A stretch of 64,000 bases of DNA from positions 62,001 through 126,000 of the forward strand of contig NZ_JAOEFX010000002.1 in assembly GCF_025421775.1 (NCBI RefSeq), given 5' to 3'. Positions 63,920 to 64,000 of the stretch are shown piece by piece. A program made the translations under genes and the position numbers. This DNA comes from Paenarthrobacter aurescens (GTDB lineage Bacteria > Actinomycetota > Actinomycetes > Actinomycetales > Micrococcaceae). The notes below the pieces were generated by a model. It had not been told where the DNA came from. It worked only from the letters and a program-made list of their open reading frames with translations, and searched no databases. Every line of letters starts with the position of its first letter. The first letter of the stretch is position 1.

Positions 63920-64000
63920 GGGTGATGCCTTTCGACGAAGATGTTCCGCAAATTGCGGCGGGATGCGTGGCCACAACATCGAGCCTAGGCAGCCGCCTGC

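Overview
The window is high-GC, densely coding DNA of an actinobacterium. Gene content points to the Arthrobacter/Paenarthrobacter group (Micrococcaceae): DUF222-HNH protein, DUF4193, DUF3263, LytR_C protein, FemX pair, WXG100 protein, groEL with CIRCE, and a flagellar cluster with FliW/CsrA. This is an assignment from family knowledge; no search was run.

Layout. 1-11.9 kb is ordinary accessory and metabolic sequence: the 3' end of an acyl-CoA synthetase, a DUF3237 protein, DUF805 membrane protein, L-2-hydroxyglutarate oxidase, DUF4193, a secreted AMIN-like protein, an APC permease fused in frame to the last ~57 codons of a lost agmatine deiminase, a DUF222/HNH protein, methionine aminopeptidase, two HTH regulators and a thioredoxin-reductase-like flavoprotein.

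11.9-43.2 kb is a nearly complete flagellar locus. One unit runs leftward (flgN-flgK-flgL-fliW). The others run rightward: fliC-fliD-fliS-fliT-like; flgB-flgC-fliE-F-G-H-I-J-C40 peptidase-fliK-flgD-flgE; flbD-motA-motB; fliM-N-O-P-Q-R-flhB-flhA-flhF-like-csrA. A second FlgN-like gene and a FliA/WhiG-type sigma gene close the locus. All five main units are preceded by TWACG-N17/18-GAYAG, which has exactly the sigma28 promoter geometry, while fliA itself is not. Two non-flagellar genes (M20 amidohydrolase, cyclodeaminase-like) interrupt the locus. I found no flgF/flgG, fliL, flgM, flhG or chemotaxis gene. FlhF has lost its GTPase motifs. FliK carries eight copies of a 70-bp repeat that recurs once between gcvH and sdaA.

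43.3-64 kb holds an MFS/TetR drug-efflux pair with a shared palindromic operator; a tandem glycine riboswitch followed by gcvP-gcvT-gcvH-sdaA (glycine cleavage plus serine deamination); a DNA/RNA nuclease; two FemX cell-wall aminoacyltransferases and a ThrE exporter; an iron-box-controlled siderophore-interacting protein; ung; DUF3263, LytR_C and cold-shock genes; groEL behind two CIRCE operators; an RNase HI-DUF4440 fusion; and a WXG100 protein at the right edge.
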